In this document: positions 14,893 to 22,285 of the stretch, piece by piece
Numbering within the stretch: position 1 is the stretch's first letter
Layout of the letters: each line of letters opens with the position of its first letter
DNA from: PALSA-607 sp036501485
GTDB taxonomy: Bacteria; Actinomycetota; Actinomycetes; Acidothermales; Acidothermaceae
NCBI GenBank assembly: GCA_036501485.1
Contig: DASYAG010000039.1
Location: 1-64,000, forward strand
Direction of reading: 5' to 3'
Length of the DNA: 64,000 nucleotides
The notes under the pieces: generated by a model
What the model was told of the DNA's origin: nothing
Databases searched by the model: none
The model's input: only the letters and a program-made list of their open reading frames with translations
Program-made: the position numbers and the translations under genes

Positions 14893-15941
14893 GGCGCTAC
14901 GGACCGAACTGCCGCCGCGACACGTTCGGTAGCCCCGGCCACAAAGACGTATTCGGTGTTGCGCAGATGCGATATCGCGCCGACCTTGCGGCCGGCCGGA
15001 TTGTGAATGCCGATCTGCGCACCCACGTAGCGTTTCGAGTCGAACGCCAGCATCGCGACGTCCGCATGGCCTGCATCTCGTAGCCACTGCCCCATGTCTT
15101 CCGGTGTCACCCACGACTCGTCGTTGTACGACACCACGACGACGTCCGCCCTCGTGCGCGAGATGACAGATCGCAACGCCGTCGGCATCGAAGCTTTCCC
15201 GTTGAACGGCGAATGCGTGTCGTCGTCCCGTGCATCGATTCGTTTGCACGCGATGCCGTAATGCTCGGGCGCATCCCAGCGCACCAGCGTCTCCCAGACG
15301 TGATAGTTCGTGAAGTAGCGGTGCTGGTTGTAAGGCGGATCGAGATAAGCCAAATCAACGTGCGGGACGACGTCGATGAGCGTCATAGCATCACCGCGCG
15401 TCGTCACACCGCTTCCCGCAAGTAACTCCGGCGCCCGCAGTTCGATGTCGTTGTAAGCGCGCGCGGCCCATTGTTTGAGGTACGCCATCTGCAGCCCGGT
15501 CGTCGAATCGACGCGATCGGCGGCAAGCATGAGAGCAGTAAGTAGCACCGGATAAAGCGGATCGCCTGCGTAGCGGGTTTCGATGGCGTCGCGCATCGCG
15601 TCGACCCGCGCGCCGTTTTTCGGCTGGAAATATCGCGCTGCGACGCAGAAGGTTTCGGTGAAATAGCCCGCTGCACCTGGCATTGCATTGAGTTCATCGA
15701 GAGCCTGCGCCAGCCGATCCTTGTCGACCACTGTGGCGTCGGTCGCGATGTAGCACTGGCCTAGTACCTCGGCGTATGTTGCGCAGTCGACGGCAGTGAC
15801 TTCGATGCCGCGACGCTTGAACTCTTGGGCCACCCTCGTCGTCCCGGTAAAAAGGTCGAGGGCCGTACGCGCGCCCGCCGCGGTTGCGATCTCGCCGAGC
15901 ACCGAGGCGAGCAGCCGCTTCGAGCCGAGATACTTGATCAC
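14889..15941 (-). CDS. D12-class N6-adenine DNA methyltransferase (orphan)
   Basis: 350 aa from GTG 15939-15941 (IKYLGSKRLLASVL). The frame stays open much further upstream, but that part overlaps the divergent permease and is not credible. Motif order fits Dam-like alpha-group adenine methyltransferases: KYLGSKR near the N-terminus (the X/I region that contacts SAM), DLFTGTTRVAQEF (FxG motif I), TAVDC (motif II) and DLAYLDPPYN (catalytic DPPY, about residue 205), followed by YFTNYHVWETL. No restriction enzyme lies nearby, so it acts as an orphan methylase, perhaps epigenetic, or is a remnant of a mobile module. The recognition site cannot be predicted. Confidence 0.85.
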   Translation of the reverse strand: MIKYLGSKRLLASVLGEIATAAGARTALDLFTGTTRVAQEFKRRGIEVTAVDCATYAEVLGQCYIATDATVVDKDRLAQALDELNAMPGAAGYFTETFCVAARYFQPKNGARVDAMRDAIETRYAGDPLYPVLLTALMLAADRVDSTTGLQMAYLKQWAARAYNDIELRAPELLAGSGVTTRGDAMTLIDVVPHVDLAYLDPPYNQHRYFTNYHVWETLVRWDAPEHYGIACKRIDARDDDTHSPFNGKASMPTALRSVISRTRADVVVVSYNDESWVTPEDMGQWLRDAGHADVAMLAFDSKRYVGAQIGIHNPAGRKVGAISHLRNTEYVFVAGATERVAAAVRSVAP

Positions 15942-16011
15942 CGCGCCAGCGTAGGCCGAACAGCGCTGCCCAGCCGGAACAAACGCGGCCAACCCTGGCA
16001 TTGTGATCGGC

Positions 16012-17322
16012 ATGGTGCTGGATGGCTTTGCGCACGGGATTGCCGAAGGCTGGTGGATGTTCTTCGACACCTTCTGGGCTCTCGTGCTCGGATTCGGATT
16101 GTCGGGCGCCGTGCAGGCATTCGTTTCTCGCGCACAGATGCAAGCCGCACTCGGTGACCACCGGCCGAAAACTCTGGCAAAGGCGAGCTTCCTCGGCGCG
16201 GTGAGCTCGTCGTGCTCGTATGCCGCCAGCGCGCTGGCCAAGAGCTTGTTTGCCCGCGGCGCCGACTTCACGGCGTCCATGATCTTCATGATCGCGTCGA
16301 CCAACCTGGTGGTCGAACTCGGCATCGTTATTTGGTTGCTGGTGGGCTGGCAATTCGCGGCCGCCGAGTTCGTCGGCGGCGCAGTCATGATCGCGCTGCT
16401 CGGCTTCGTGTTGCCGCGGGTGATCCCGCGACAGTGGACCGACGAGGCGCAGCGCCGGCTATCGGACGAGAGCCACCCGCCGTCCCCCTCGGTTAGTCAG
16501 CCCCTGGACGCTCAAGCACCACCAACTTCGCCGCGTTGGCAAGAACGCGCACGCACCCGGGCCGGTTGGTCAGATGCGTCGGGCTACACGATTAGCGATC
16601 TGACGATGCTGCGCAGAGAGCTCATCGTGGGGTTTGTCGTTGGCGGATTCGCGTCCGCACTCGTGCCGACCTGGTTCTGGCGGTCGCTATTCGTGACGGG
16701 TCATGGGTTTTGGTCAAGCCTGCAAAACGTTGTGCTGGGGCCTTTCCTGGCCCTCATCAGCTTCGTCTGCTCGATCGGCAACGTGCCGATCGCGGCCGCC
16801 CTCTGGCGCGGCGGAATCAGCTTCGGCGGTGTGATCTCCTTCATCTTCGCCGACCTCATCACGCTGCCGCTGCTGCTGATCTACCGCAAATACTTCGGCA
16901 CTGCGATCACGCTGCGACTGCTCGCGGCGTTCTGGTTCGCCATGAGCTCCGCATCACTGGCCACCGAGTACCTCGTTCGAGCGGCGCACCTGCTGCCGAA
17001 GGTTGGCGCGCACATCGTGCCGCTCACCCACGCGGGAGCGAACTACACAACGGTGCTCAACGTCATCGCGGCGATCGGATTCGGCGTCCTGTATTGGCTT
17101 TATAGAACGCGGACGGCGGGGGCGAACAGCAGCAGCGACGATGCCACGGTTGATCGCTACGCCAGCACTGATCGCTACGCGAAAGACCCTGTGTGCGGCA
17201 TGCAGGTCGAGAAGGCGCTCGCGCCGGCCCGGCTACAGGTCGGATCGCAGACCGTCTACTTCTGCTCCGACCACTGCTCCGCGAAGTTCGCCGCCGAGAA
17301 CTCCCACGCCACGCGTTCGTAA
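16012..17322 (+). CDS. ArsP/DUF318-type permease fused to a C-terminal YHS metal-binding domain
   Basis: 436-aa membrane protein from ATG 16012 (a GTG at 16003 is the alternative). The permease part has two homologous halves with the family hallmarks SSSCSYAASALAKSLF and IASTNLVVELGIVIW, then LISFVCSIGNVPIAAALW; the paired Cys residues are typical of ArsP_1 (DUF318) metal or metalloid effluxers. A central cytoplasmic loop (about 145-200) separates the halves. The tail (about 390-425) is a YHS domain, DPVCGMQV...VYFCSDHCSAKF, with Cys ligands that bind metals such as Cu, Zn or Ag. The combination suggests metal efflux. It diverges from the methyltransferase across 70 bp. Confidence 0.88.
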   Translation: MVLDGFAHGIAEGWWMFFDTFWALVLGFGLSGAVQAFVSRAQMQAALGDHRPKTLAKASFLGAVSSSCSYAASALAKSLFARGADFTASMIFMIASTNLVVELGIVIWLLVGWQFAAAEFVGGAVMIALLGFVLPRVIPRQWTDEAQRRLSDESHPPSPSVSQPLDAQAPPTSPRWQERARTRAGWSDASGYTISDLTMLRRELIVGFVVGGFASALVPTWFWRSLFVTGHGFWSSLQNVVLGPFLALISFVCSIGNVPIAAALWRGGISFGGVISFIFADLITLPLLLIYRKYFGTAITLRLLAAFWFAMSSASLATEYLVRAAHLLPKVGAHIVPLTHAGANYTTVLNVIAAIGFGVLYWLYRTRTAGANSSSDDATVDRYASTDRYAKDPVCGMQVEKALAPARLQVGSQTVYFCSDHCSAKFAAENSHATRS

Positions 17323-17399
17323 CCATATGCCGCAAAGCGGCGGGTCATCGTTGTGCGCCACACGCGCCTCTCCTATGCTGCTCCGTGATCCGCCCGTGA

Positions 17400-17560
17400 C
17401 CTGCAACGGAGCCTCGCTGCGGCGGGTGGATCGCCGCCTAATCCCCTCCGGGGGAACCGGGGAACCACCACTTCCCCAGGGGTGAATCCGGCTCAGCTCG
17501 CGCTGAGACGGTAGGGCGTTCCTCTGGCCCGAACCCGTCAGCTAACTCGGTCGGCGGCCG
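17400..17560 (+). ncRNA. c-di-AMP riboswitch (ydaO-yuaA class)
   Basis: The leader of the NlpC/P60 gene carries the conserved blocks of this class in order: CGCCGCCTAATCC (about 17432-17444), two GGGGAACC-like blocks (17450-17466), GGGGTGAATCCGG (17479-17491), the stem CTCAGC..GCTGAG, GGTAGGGCGTTCCTC, and the terminal CCCGAACCCGTCAGCTAACT. In actinobacteria this riboswitch typically precedes cell-wall hydrolases and turns them off when c-di-AMP is bound. The ribosome site GGGAGGAGG sits just after it at about 17562-17570. Confidence 0.93.
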
Positions 17561-17571
17561 CGGGAGGAGGC

Positions 17572-18792
17572 ATGTTCGCTTTGGCGCGCCGTCGCGGCAT
17601 TCTGCTAGCTCTTGGACCCTCGCCGCGCCGAGCCCTGCGTCCCCTCGTCAAGATCATGTCGGCTACCGGTGCCGCGCTCGTCGCCGCCGCCCTTTTGCCC
17701 GCCGTCGCCAGCCAGGCAGCTCAGCCGACCACGGTCGCGCAGGCACAGGCTCAGATAGACGCGCTCAACAACCAGGCCGAGATCGCCTCCGAGCAATACA
17801 ACGGCGCGCAGGACAGCCTGACCCAGGCGCTGCAGACCGCGAGCGCGGCCAATGCTGCGGCGGGGCGGGCGCACAGCGAGCTCGTGGCTCAGCAGGACAA
17901 GGTCGGTGCGCTTGCCGCGGAGTCGTATGAGTCGGGCGGCCTCAGCCAGGGCCTGGCCATCATCTTGAACACCACCGACCCGTCGCAGGCGATGACCAGG
18001 GTCTCGATGCTCCAGCAGCTGAGCACGTCGCAGTCGAGCTTGCTCGCCGCGGCACAATCGGCCGATCAGATCTATCAGCAGTCAGTGGCAACGGCCAGCC
18101 AAGCCACCGCGACGGCCCAGACGCTGTCCGCTGACCTCGTGCAAAAGCAGGCGCAGATCAACGCAGCGCTCGCGCAGAGCAAGCAGGTGCTCGCCAAGTT
18201 GACGGCCGCGCAGCGCGCACAGCTCGCCGCGGCCCAGAAGGCGAAAGAGGCCGCCGATCAGGCGAAGGCACAGATCGCGTTGGCGGCTTTCAACAAAGCA
18301 CAGGCCGCGCAGGCTGCCATAGCGCGGGCGACTGCTTCGCGGACCGCTGCCGCGCGGGCAGCAACGGCGGCTGCGGCCGCGGCGGCCAACAAGACGCTGA
18401 TCAAGACAGTGGCGTTACCGCAGAGCCTGGGCGGTTCCGGCGTCGCCCAGCGTGCCGTCGCCGCCGCGATGACGCGGCTCGGCGACCGCTACGTATTCGG
18501 AGCGACCGGGCCGAGCCGTTTCGACTGCTCAGGACTCGTGCAGTGGGCCTACCGACAGGCCGGCATCAGCACGACCCACTACACCGGAACGTTGTACAAC
18601 GACTACCGCCACATCCCGGAAAGTCAGTTGAAGCCCGGCGACCTGGTGTTCTTCTATCGCGACCATCACCACGTCGGCATTTACATCGGCAACGGTCTGA
18701 TGATCAACGCGCCGCACACCGGTGACGTCGTCCGCATCGCGTCAATCGCCGCTCACGGTTACTACTCCGGAGCAGTGCGCGTCGTCGGCTAG
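17572..18792 (+). CDS. Secreted NlpC/P60 peptidoglycan endopeptidase with coiled-coil N-terminus
   Basis: 406 aa. A basic N-terminus plus hydrophobic segment (about 25-47, IMSATGAALVAAALLPAVAS) ends in a likely AQA cleavage site. A long Ala/Gln-rich coiled coil (about 55-270) resembles RipA/PcsB-like regulators that hold the enzyme inactive. The NlpC/P60 domain (about 295-405) has catalytic Cys in RFDCSGLVQWAY, His in HHVGIYIG and a third polar residue in INAPHTGD. It should cleave D-Glu-mDAP bonds in stem peptides during cell separation or wall growth. It is controlled by the upstream c-di-AMP riboswitch. Confidence 0.95.
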   Translation: MFALARRRGILLALGPSPRRALRPLVKIMSATGAALVAAALLPAVASQAAQPTTVAQAQAQIDALNNQAEIASEQYNGAQDSLTQALQTASAANAAAGRAHSELVAQQDKVGALAAESYESGGLSQGLAIILNTTDPSQAMTRVSMLQQLSTSQSSLLAAAQSADQIYQQSVATASQATATAQTLSADLVQKQAQINAALAQSKQVLAKLTAAQRAQLAAAQKAKEAADQAKAQIALAAFNKAQAAQAAIARATASRTAAARAATAAAAAAANKTLIKTVALPQSLGGSGVAQRAVAAAMTRLGDRYVFGATGPSRFDCSGLVQWAYRQAGISTTHYTGTLYNDYRHIPESQLKPGDLVFFYRDHHHVGIYIGNGLMINAPHTGDVVRIASIAAHGYYSGAVRVVG

Positions 18793-18829
18793 CTCGCAAG
18801 TTGCGGTCCCGTCGATTGATCACGCCCCG

Positions 18830-18912
18830 CCGGTTGATCACGTAAGGGGGGGTGTAGGGGCCCCTCAACAGGTGTGCGCACCTGTTGAAGTGACGGTTCG
18901 CCTAGTGGGACC
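18830..18912 (+). repeat. Dispersed hairpin repeat, copy A
   Basis: First of three copies of an approximately 82-bp intergenic element (others at 61085-61165 and 62303-62384). It starts CGGTTGATCACGTAA, has a G-rich stretch, a perfect 10-bp-stem hairpin at 18865-18888 (TCAACAGGTG/CACCTGTTGA, loop TGCG), and ends CGGTTCGCCTAG. The two end blocks are invariant in all copies. It lies 37 bp after the NlpC/P60 stop. Confidence 0.9.
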
Positions 18913-18925
18913 GGCTCAATCCTCT

Positions 18926-19010
18926 AGCGGGACGGCGGGGTGCTGAACGGCAGCCGGACGGCGGGGGATGAACGTCAGCGGGACGGCGGGGTCTGAACGG
19001 CAGCCGGATC
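18926..19010. repeat. Tandem 25/26-bp repeat, about 3.3 units
   Basis: Units at 18926-18951, 18952-18976 and 18977-19001 and a partial unit at 19002-19010 share AGCGGGACGGCGGGG..TGAACGGC. It directly follows dispersed repeat copy A and runs into the 3' end of the next minus-strand gene. Confidence 0.8.
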
Positions 19011-19467
19011 AATCGTGGTGCGGGAGTACGTCGTGCACACCGGGGGCGCGGGTGAGGGCGAGCAGCCCACCGGCCGCCGCGATCAACACCAACGCGACCG
19101 CGATGCTCACCCCACCTGCGCCTGACCAGTAAACGTCTTTGAGGTCGATCAGCAGCGCGAGCTCGTCGACGATCAGGGCCAGCCCGATCCCGAACATCAG
19201 GCCCATCACTGTGCGCCATCGCGGCGACCGTTCGACGAGCCCGAGAAACGCCACGATGGTGACCAGCAAGATGCCCCACAGATAGTGATGCAGGTGCACT
19301 GAGCCAGCCGAGATGTTGGCGAAGTGACCGACGTGCGCGTGAATCGACCAGGTGATCGCACGCAGCACGGCGAATGTGACCGCGAACGAGAACCAGGCGA
19401 GGATCAAACCCCGCCTGGTCGGGTGCACATCACGAAGTCGTCGCGGCCGGTGGAATCGCATCGCCAC
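19009..19467 (-). CDS. Four-helix integral membrane protein
   Basis: 152 aa with four predicted transmembrane segments (about 20-40, 58-78, 85-105 and 118-138). A His-rich loop before the second segment, SIHAHVGHFANISAGSVHLHHYLWG, could bind a metal or haem. No family named with confidence, though membrane proteins with an HLHH-WG motif occur in other actinomycetes. Its stop codon lies in the last partial unit of the tandem repeat. Standalone gene on the same strand as katG, which lies 58 bp downstream. Function unknown. Confidence 0.7.
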   Translation of the reverse strand: MAMRFHRPRRLRDVHPTRRGLILAWFSFAVTFAVLRAITWSIHAHVGHFANISAGSVHLHHYLWGILLVTIVAFLGLVERSPRWRTVMGLMFGIGLALIVDELALLIDLKDVYWSGAGGVSIAVALVLIAAAGGLLALTRAPGVHDVLPHHD

Positions 19468-19525
19468 ATCATGGCTTGGACGCCGCGATCAAGCCCGAAA
19501 AACAGGCCCGCAATCAGGCCCGTGT

Positions 19526-21757
19526 TCAGGCAGTGTCGAACCGGTCGAGGTTCATGACCTTGTCCCACGCCGCGATGAAGTCACGGACGAACTTGTCCTG
19601 CGCGTCGTCGCTCGCATAGACCTCGGCGACGGCCCGCAGCTCGGAGTTAGAGCCGAAGACGAGGTCAACGCGACTACCCGCCCACTTCACAGCACCGCTT
19701 GAATCGCGTCCTTCGAACGTCGTCGCGTCGGCGGACGTCGGCTTCCACGTGGTGCCCAGCTCGAGCAGATTCACGAAGAAGTCGTTGGTCAGCGACTCAG
19801 GCGTAGTCGTCAGCACGCCCAAGTTCGAGTTGTCGTAGTTCGCACCCAACACCCGAAGCCCACCGATGAGAACGGTCAACTCGGGTGCGCTCAGGTTGAG
19901 CAGGTTCGCGCGGTCGATCAGGAGGTATTCAGCCGGCAGCCGGTGACCCTTGCCCGAGTAGTTCCGGAAGCCATCTGCAGTCGGCTCGAGTGCGGCGAAC
20001 GACTCGACGTCAGTCTGCTCCTGCGATGCGTCGGCACGGCCAGGCGTGAACGGGACCGTAACGGCTTGGCCCGCGTTCTTCGCGGCCTGTTCGACGGCCG
20101 CACACCCACCGAGCACGATCAGGTCAGCGAGGGAAACCTGCTTGCCGCCAGCGTTAAAGCTCTGCTGGATTCCCTCGAGCGTGCGCAGCACTGCCGCCAG
20201 TTCGCTGGGGTTGTTGACGTCCCAACCACTCTGCGGCTCAAGACGGATGCGGGCACCGTTCGCTCCACCGCGTTTGTCGCTGCTGCGAAACGTCGATGCC
20301 GACGCCCAAGCTGTGGAAACAAGTTGGGAGACCGACAGCCCCGACGCGAGTAGCTGACCCTTTAGCGCGGCAATATCGTCGGCACCGACGAGCTCGTGCG
20401 TGACGGCCGGAATCGGGTCTTGCCAGATCAACGTCTCCTGCGGCACCAAAGGGCCGAGATAACGCTGGATCGGACCCATGTCTCGGTGGGTCAGCTTGAA
20501 CCAAGCCCGCGCGAATGCGTCGGCAAACTGGTCAGGATTTTCCAGGAAACGCCGCGAAATCTGCTCGTACGCCGGGTCCACCCGAAGCGCGAGGTCGGTG
20601 GTCAGCATCGTCGGCGGTCGCACCAGCGAGCCGTCTTCTGGGTCGGGCACGGTGTTCGCGCCGCCACCGTTTTTCGGCTGCCACTGGTGGGCGCCCGCGG
20701 GGCTCAACGTCTGCTCCCACTCGTAGCCGAAGAGGATCTCGAAGAAGCCGTTGTCCCACTTCGTCGGTGTCGGCGTCCAGGTGACTTCGAGCCCGCTGGT
20801 GATCGCGTCGCGACCCTTGCCGGTGCCGAAGCCCTGCTTCCAGCCCAGGCCCATCTCTTCGAGCGGGGCACCCTCCGGCTCCGGCCCGACGTACTGACCG
20901 GGATCAGCCGCACCGTGAGTCTTGCCAAACGTGTGGCCGCCGGCGATCAGTGCAACGGTTTCCTCGTCGTTCATCGCCATCCGGGCGAAGGTCTCGCGGA
21001 TGTCGCGAGCTGAAGCCATCGGATCGGGGTGCGCGTTCGGGCCTTCGGGGTTCACATAGATCAAGCCCATTTGGACGGCGGCCAGCGGCGCTTCGAGCTC
21101 GCGATCGCCGGTGTAACGATCGTCGCCGAGCCAGGTTTCCTCCGGCCCCCAGTACACGTCCTCGTCGGGCTCCCAGACGTCGGCGCGACCGCCGCCGAAG
21201 CCGAAGGTCTTGAAGCCCATCGACTCAAGCGCGCAGTTGCCGGTGAAGACCATCAGGTCGGCCCACGACAGTGCACGGCCGTACTTCTTCTTGACCGGCC
21301 AAAGCAGTCGGCGGGCCTTGTCGAGGTTGCCGTTGTCGGGCCAGCTGTTCAGCGGGGCGAAGCGCTGCATGCCAGCGCCAGCCCCGCCGCGGCCGTCGTG
21401 CGTGCGGTACGTGCCTGCGCTGTGCCACGCCATCCGGATGAAGAACGGCCCGTAGTGGCCGAAGTCGGCGGGCCACCAGTCCTGCGATGCCGTCATGACA
21501 CGCTCGATGTCGGCATTCAACTCGGCCAAGTCGACCGTCTTGAACGCCTCGGCGTAGTTGAAGTCGTCGTCCATCGGGTTGGCCACATCGGAGTGCTTGC
21601 GGAGGATCTTCAGGTTCAGTTGGTTGGGCCACCAGTCACGGTTACTCCCACCCTCGGCGGGATACGCACGGCGCTGTGAGGCCACCGGGCACTGCCGCTC
21701 GGGATCCTCCGGCTCGTTCATCTCGCGGACAACGGCATCGGGGTGCTGGTCAGACAT
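19526..21757 (-). CDS. katG: Catalase-peroxidase
   Basis: 743-aa bifunctional haem catalase-peroxidase that removes hydrogen peroxide; in mycobacteria the orthologue also activates isoniazid. The distal haem pocket RMAWHSAGTYR contains Arg, Trp and His; the Tyr (GLIYVNPEGPN) and a downstream Met would complete the Met-Tyr-Trp adduct needed for catalase activity. The proximal His lies in VALIAGGHTFGKTHGA. Two homologous domains are present, the C-terminal one without haem, and the length matches the family. ATG at 21757 behind AAGGA. It lies 28 bp downstream of furA and is presumably cotranscribed and derepressed by oxidative stress through FurA. Confidence 0.98.
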   Translation of the reverse strand: MSDQHPDAVVREMNEPEDPERQCPVASQRRAYPAEGGSNRDWWPNQLNLKILRKHSDVANPMDDDFNYAEAFKTVDLAELNADIERVMTASQDWWPADFGHYGPFFIRMAWHSAGTYRTHDGRGGAGAGMQRFAPLNSWPDNGNLDKARRLLWPVKKKYGRALSWADLMVFTGNCALESMGFKTFGFGGGRADVWEPDEDVYWGPEETWLGDDRYTGDRELEAPLAAVQMGLIYVNPEGPNAHPDPMASARDIRETFARMAMNDEETVALIAGGHTFGKTHGAADPGQYVGPEPEGAPLEEMGLGWKQGFGTGKGRDAITSGLEVTWTPTPTKWDNGFFEILFGYEWEQTLSPAGAHQWQPKNGGGANTVPDPEDGSLVRPPTMLTTDLALRVDPAYEQISRRFLENPDQFADAFARAWFKLTHRDMGPIQRYLGPLVPQETLIWQDPIPAVTHELVGADDIAALKGQLLASGLSVSQLVSTAWASASTFRSSDKRGGANGARIRLEPQSGWDVNNPSELAAVLRTLEGIQQSFNAGGKQVSLADLIVLGGCAAVEQAAKNAGQAVTVPFTPGRADASQEQTDVESFAALEPTADGFRNYSGKGHRLPAEYLLIDRANLLNLSAPELTVLIGGLRVLGANYDNSNLGVLTTTPESLTNDFFVNLLELGTTWKPTSADATTFEGRDSSGAVKWAGSRVDLVFGSNSELRAVAEVYASDDAQDKFVRDFIAAWDKVMNLDRFDTA

Positions 21758-21785
21758 CAGAGATCCTTCCGATCAGTCGCGGCAT

Positions 21786-22220
21786 TCAGGAGCTAGTGCT
21801 GTCGTTGCAGGTGGCGCAGATCCCCCACCAGGTCACCTCGGCTTGTTCGATGACGAAGCCGTTGGCATTGCTTGGTTCGAGACACGGCGCGTGGCCTACT
21901 GCGCAGTCGATGTCGCTGACCGCCCCACATTGCCGGCAGACGGCATGGTGGTGGTTGTCGGCGGTGCGGGTCTCGTAGCGCGCAGGTGAGCCCGCCGGCT
22001 CGATGCGCCTGACTAGACCTACCTCGGTGAAGGCGTTGAGCACCTCATAGACCGCGGCTGTCGATAGCGCGCCGAGATGCTCGCGGGCCGCGGTAGCGAT
22101 CTCGTCCGCCGGTGCATGTGGCTGGCCGGCAACCGCCGACAGCACAGCGAGGCGGGCCGCGGTCACCCTCAATCCGTAGCCACGCAGCAGCGCCGTCGGA
22201 TCGCTCGTCGGCAGGGACAT
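21786..22220 (-). CDS. furA: Fur-family repressor FurA of the furA-katG operon
   Basis: 144-aa Fur-type metalloregulator. An N-terminal winged helix (about 1-80) contains GLRVTAARLAVLSAV and LSTAAVYEVLNAFTEVGLVRRI; the dimerisation and metal domain has HHHAVCRQCGAVSDIDC and CATCNDS near the C-terminus, giving two CxxC zinc sites. In actinomycetes FurA represses its own operon with katG and is inactivated by peroxide. The gene starts 22-30 nt after a close match to the mycobacterial FurA box (22242-22260), supporting autoregulation. Confidence 0.96.
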   Translation of the reverse strand: MSLPTSDPTALLRGYGLRVTAARLAVLSAVAGQPHAPADEIATAAREHLGALSTAAVYEVLNAFTEVGLVRRIEPAGSPARYETRTADNHHHAVCRQCGAVSDIDCAVGHAPCLEPSNANGFVIEQAEVTWWGICATCNDSTSS

Positions 22221-22241
22221 GTGCCCTAGCTAAGCCACTGG

Positions 22242-22260
22242 TCTGGAATGAGTCAAGTCT
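22242..22260 (-). promoter_or_regulatory. FurA operator and furA-katG promoter
   Basis: On the minus strand the sequence AGACTTGACTCATTCCAGA matches the mycobacterial FurA box, as I recall it, of the form TCTTGACT.ATTCCA. Its TTGACT can serve as the -35, with TAGCTA 18 bp downstream as the -10. Transcription would then begin very close to the furA ATG. Confidence 0.75.
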
Positions 22261-22285
22261 TGGACTCACTCCAGCTTAGAATCGG

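Noticed and set aside
15942..16388. N-terminal extension of the methyltransferase to a start near 16388
   Set aside because: It overlaps the divergent permease coding region; family starts at IKYLGSKR, with GTG at 15939-15941.
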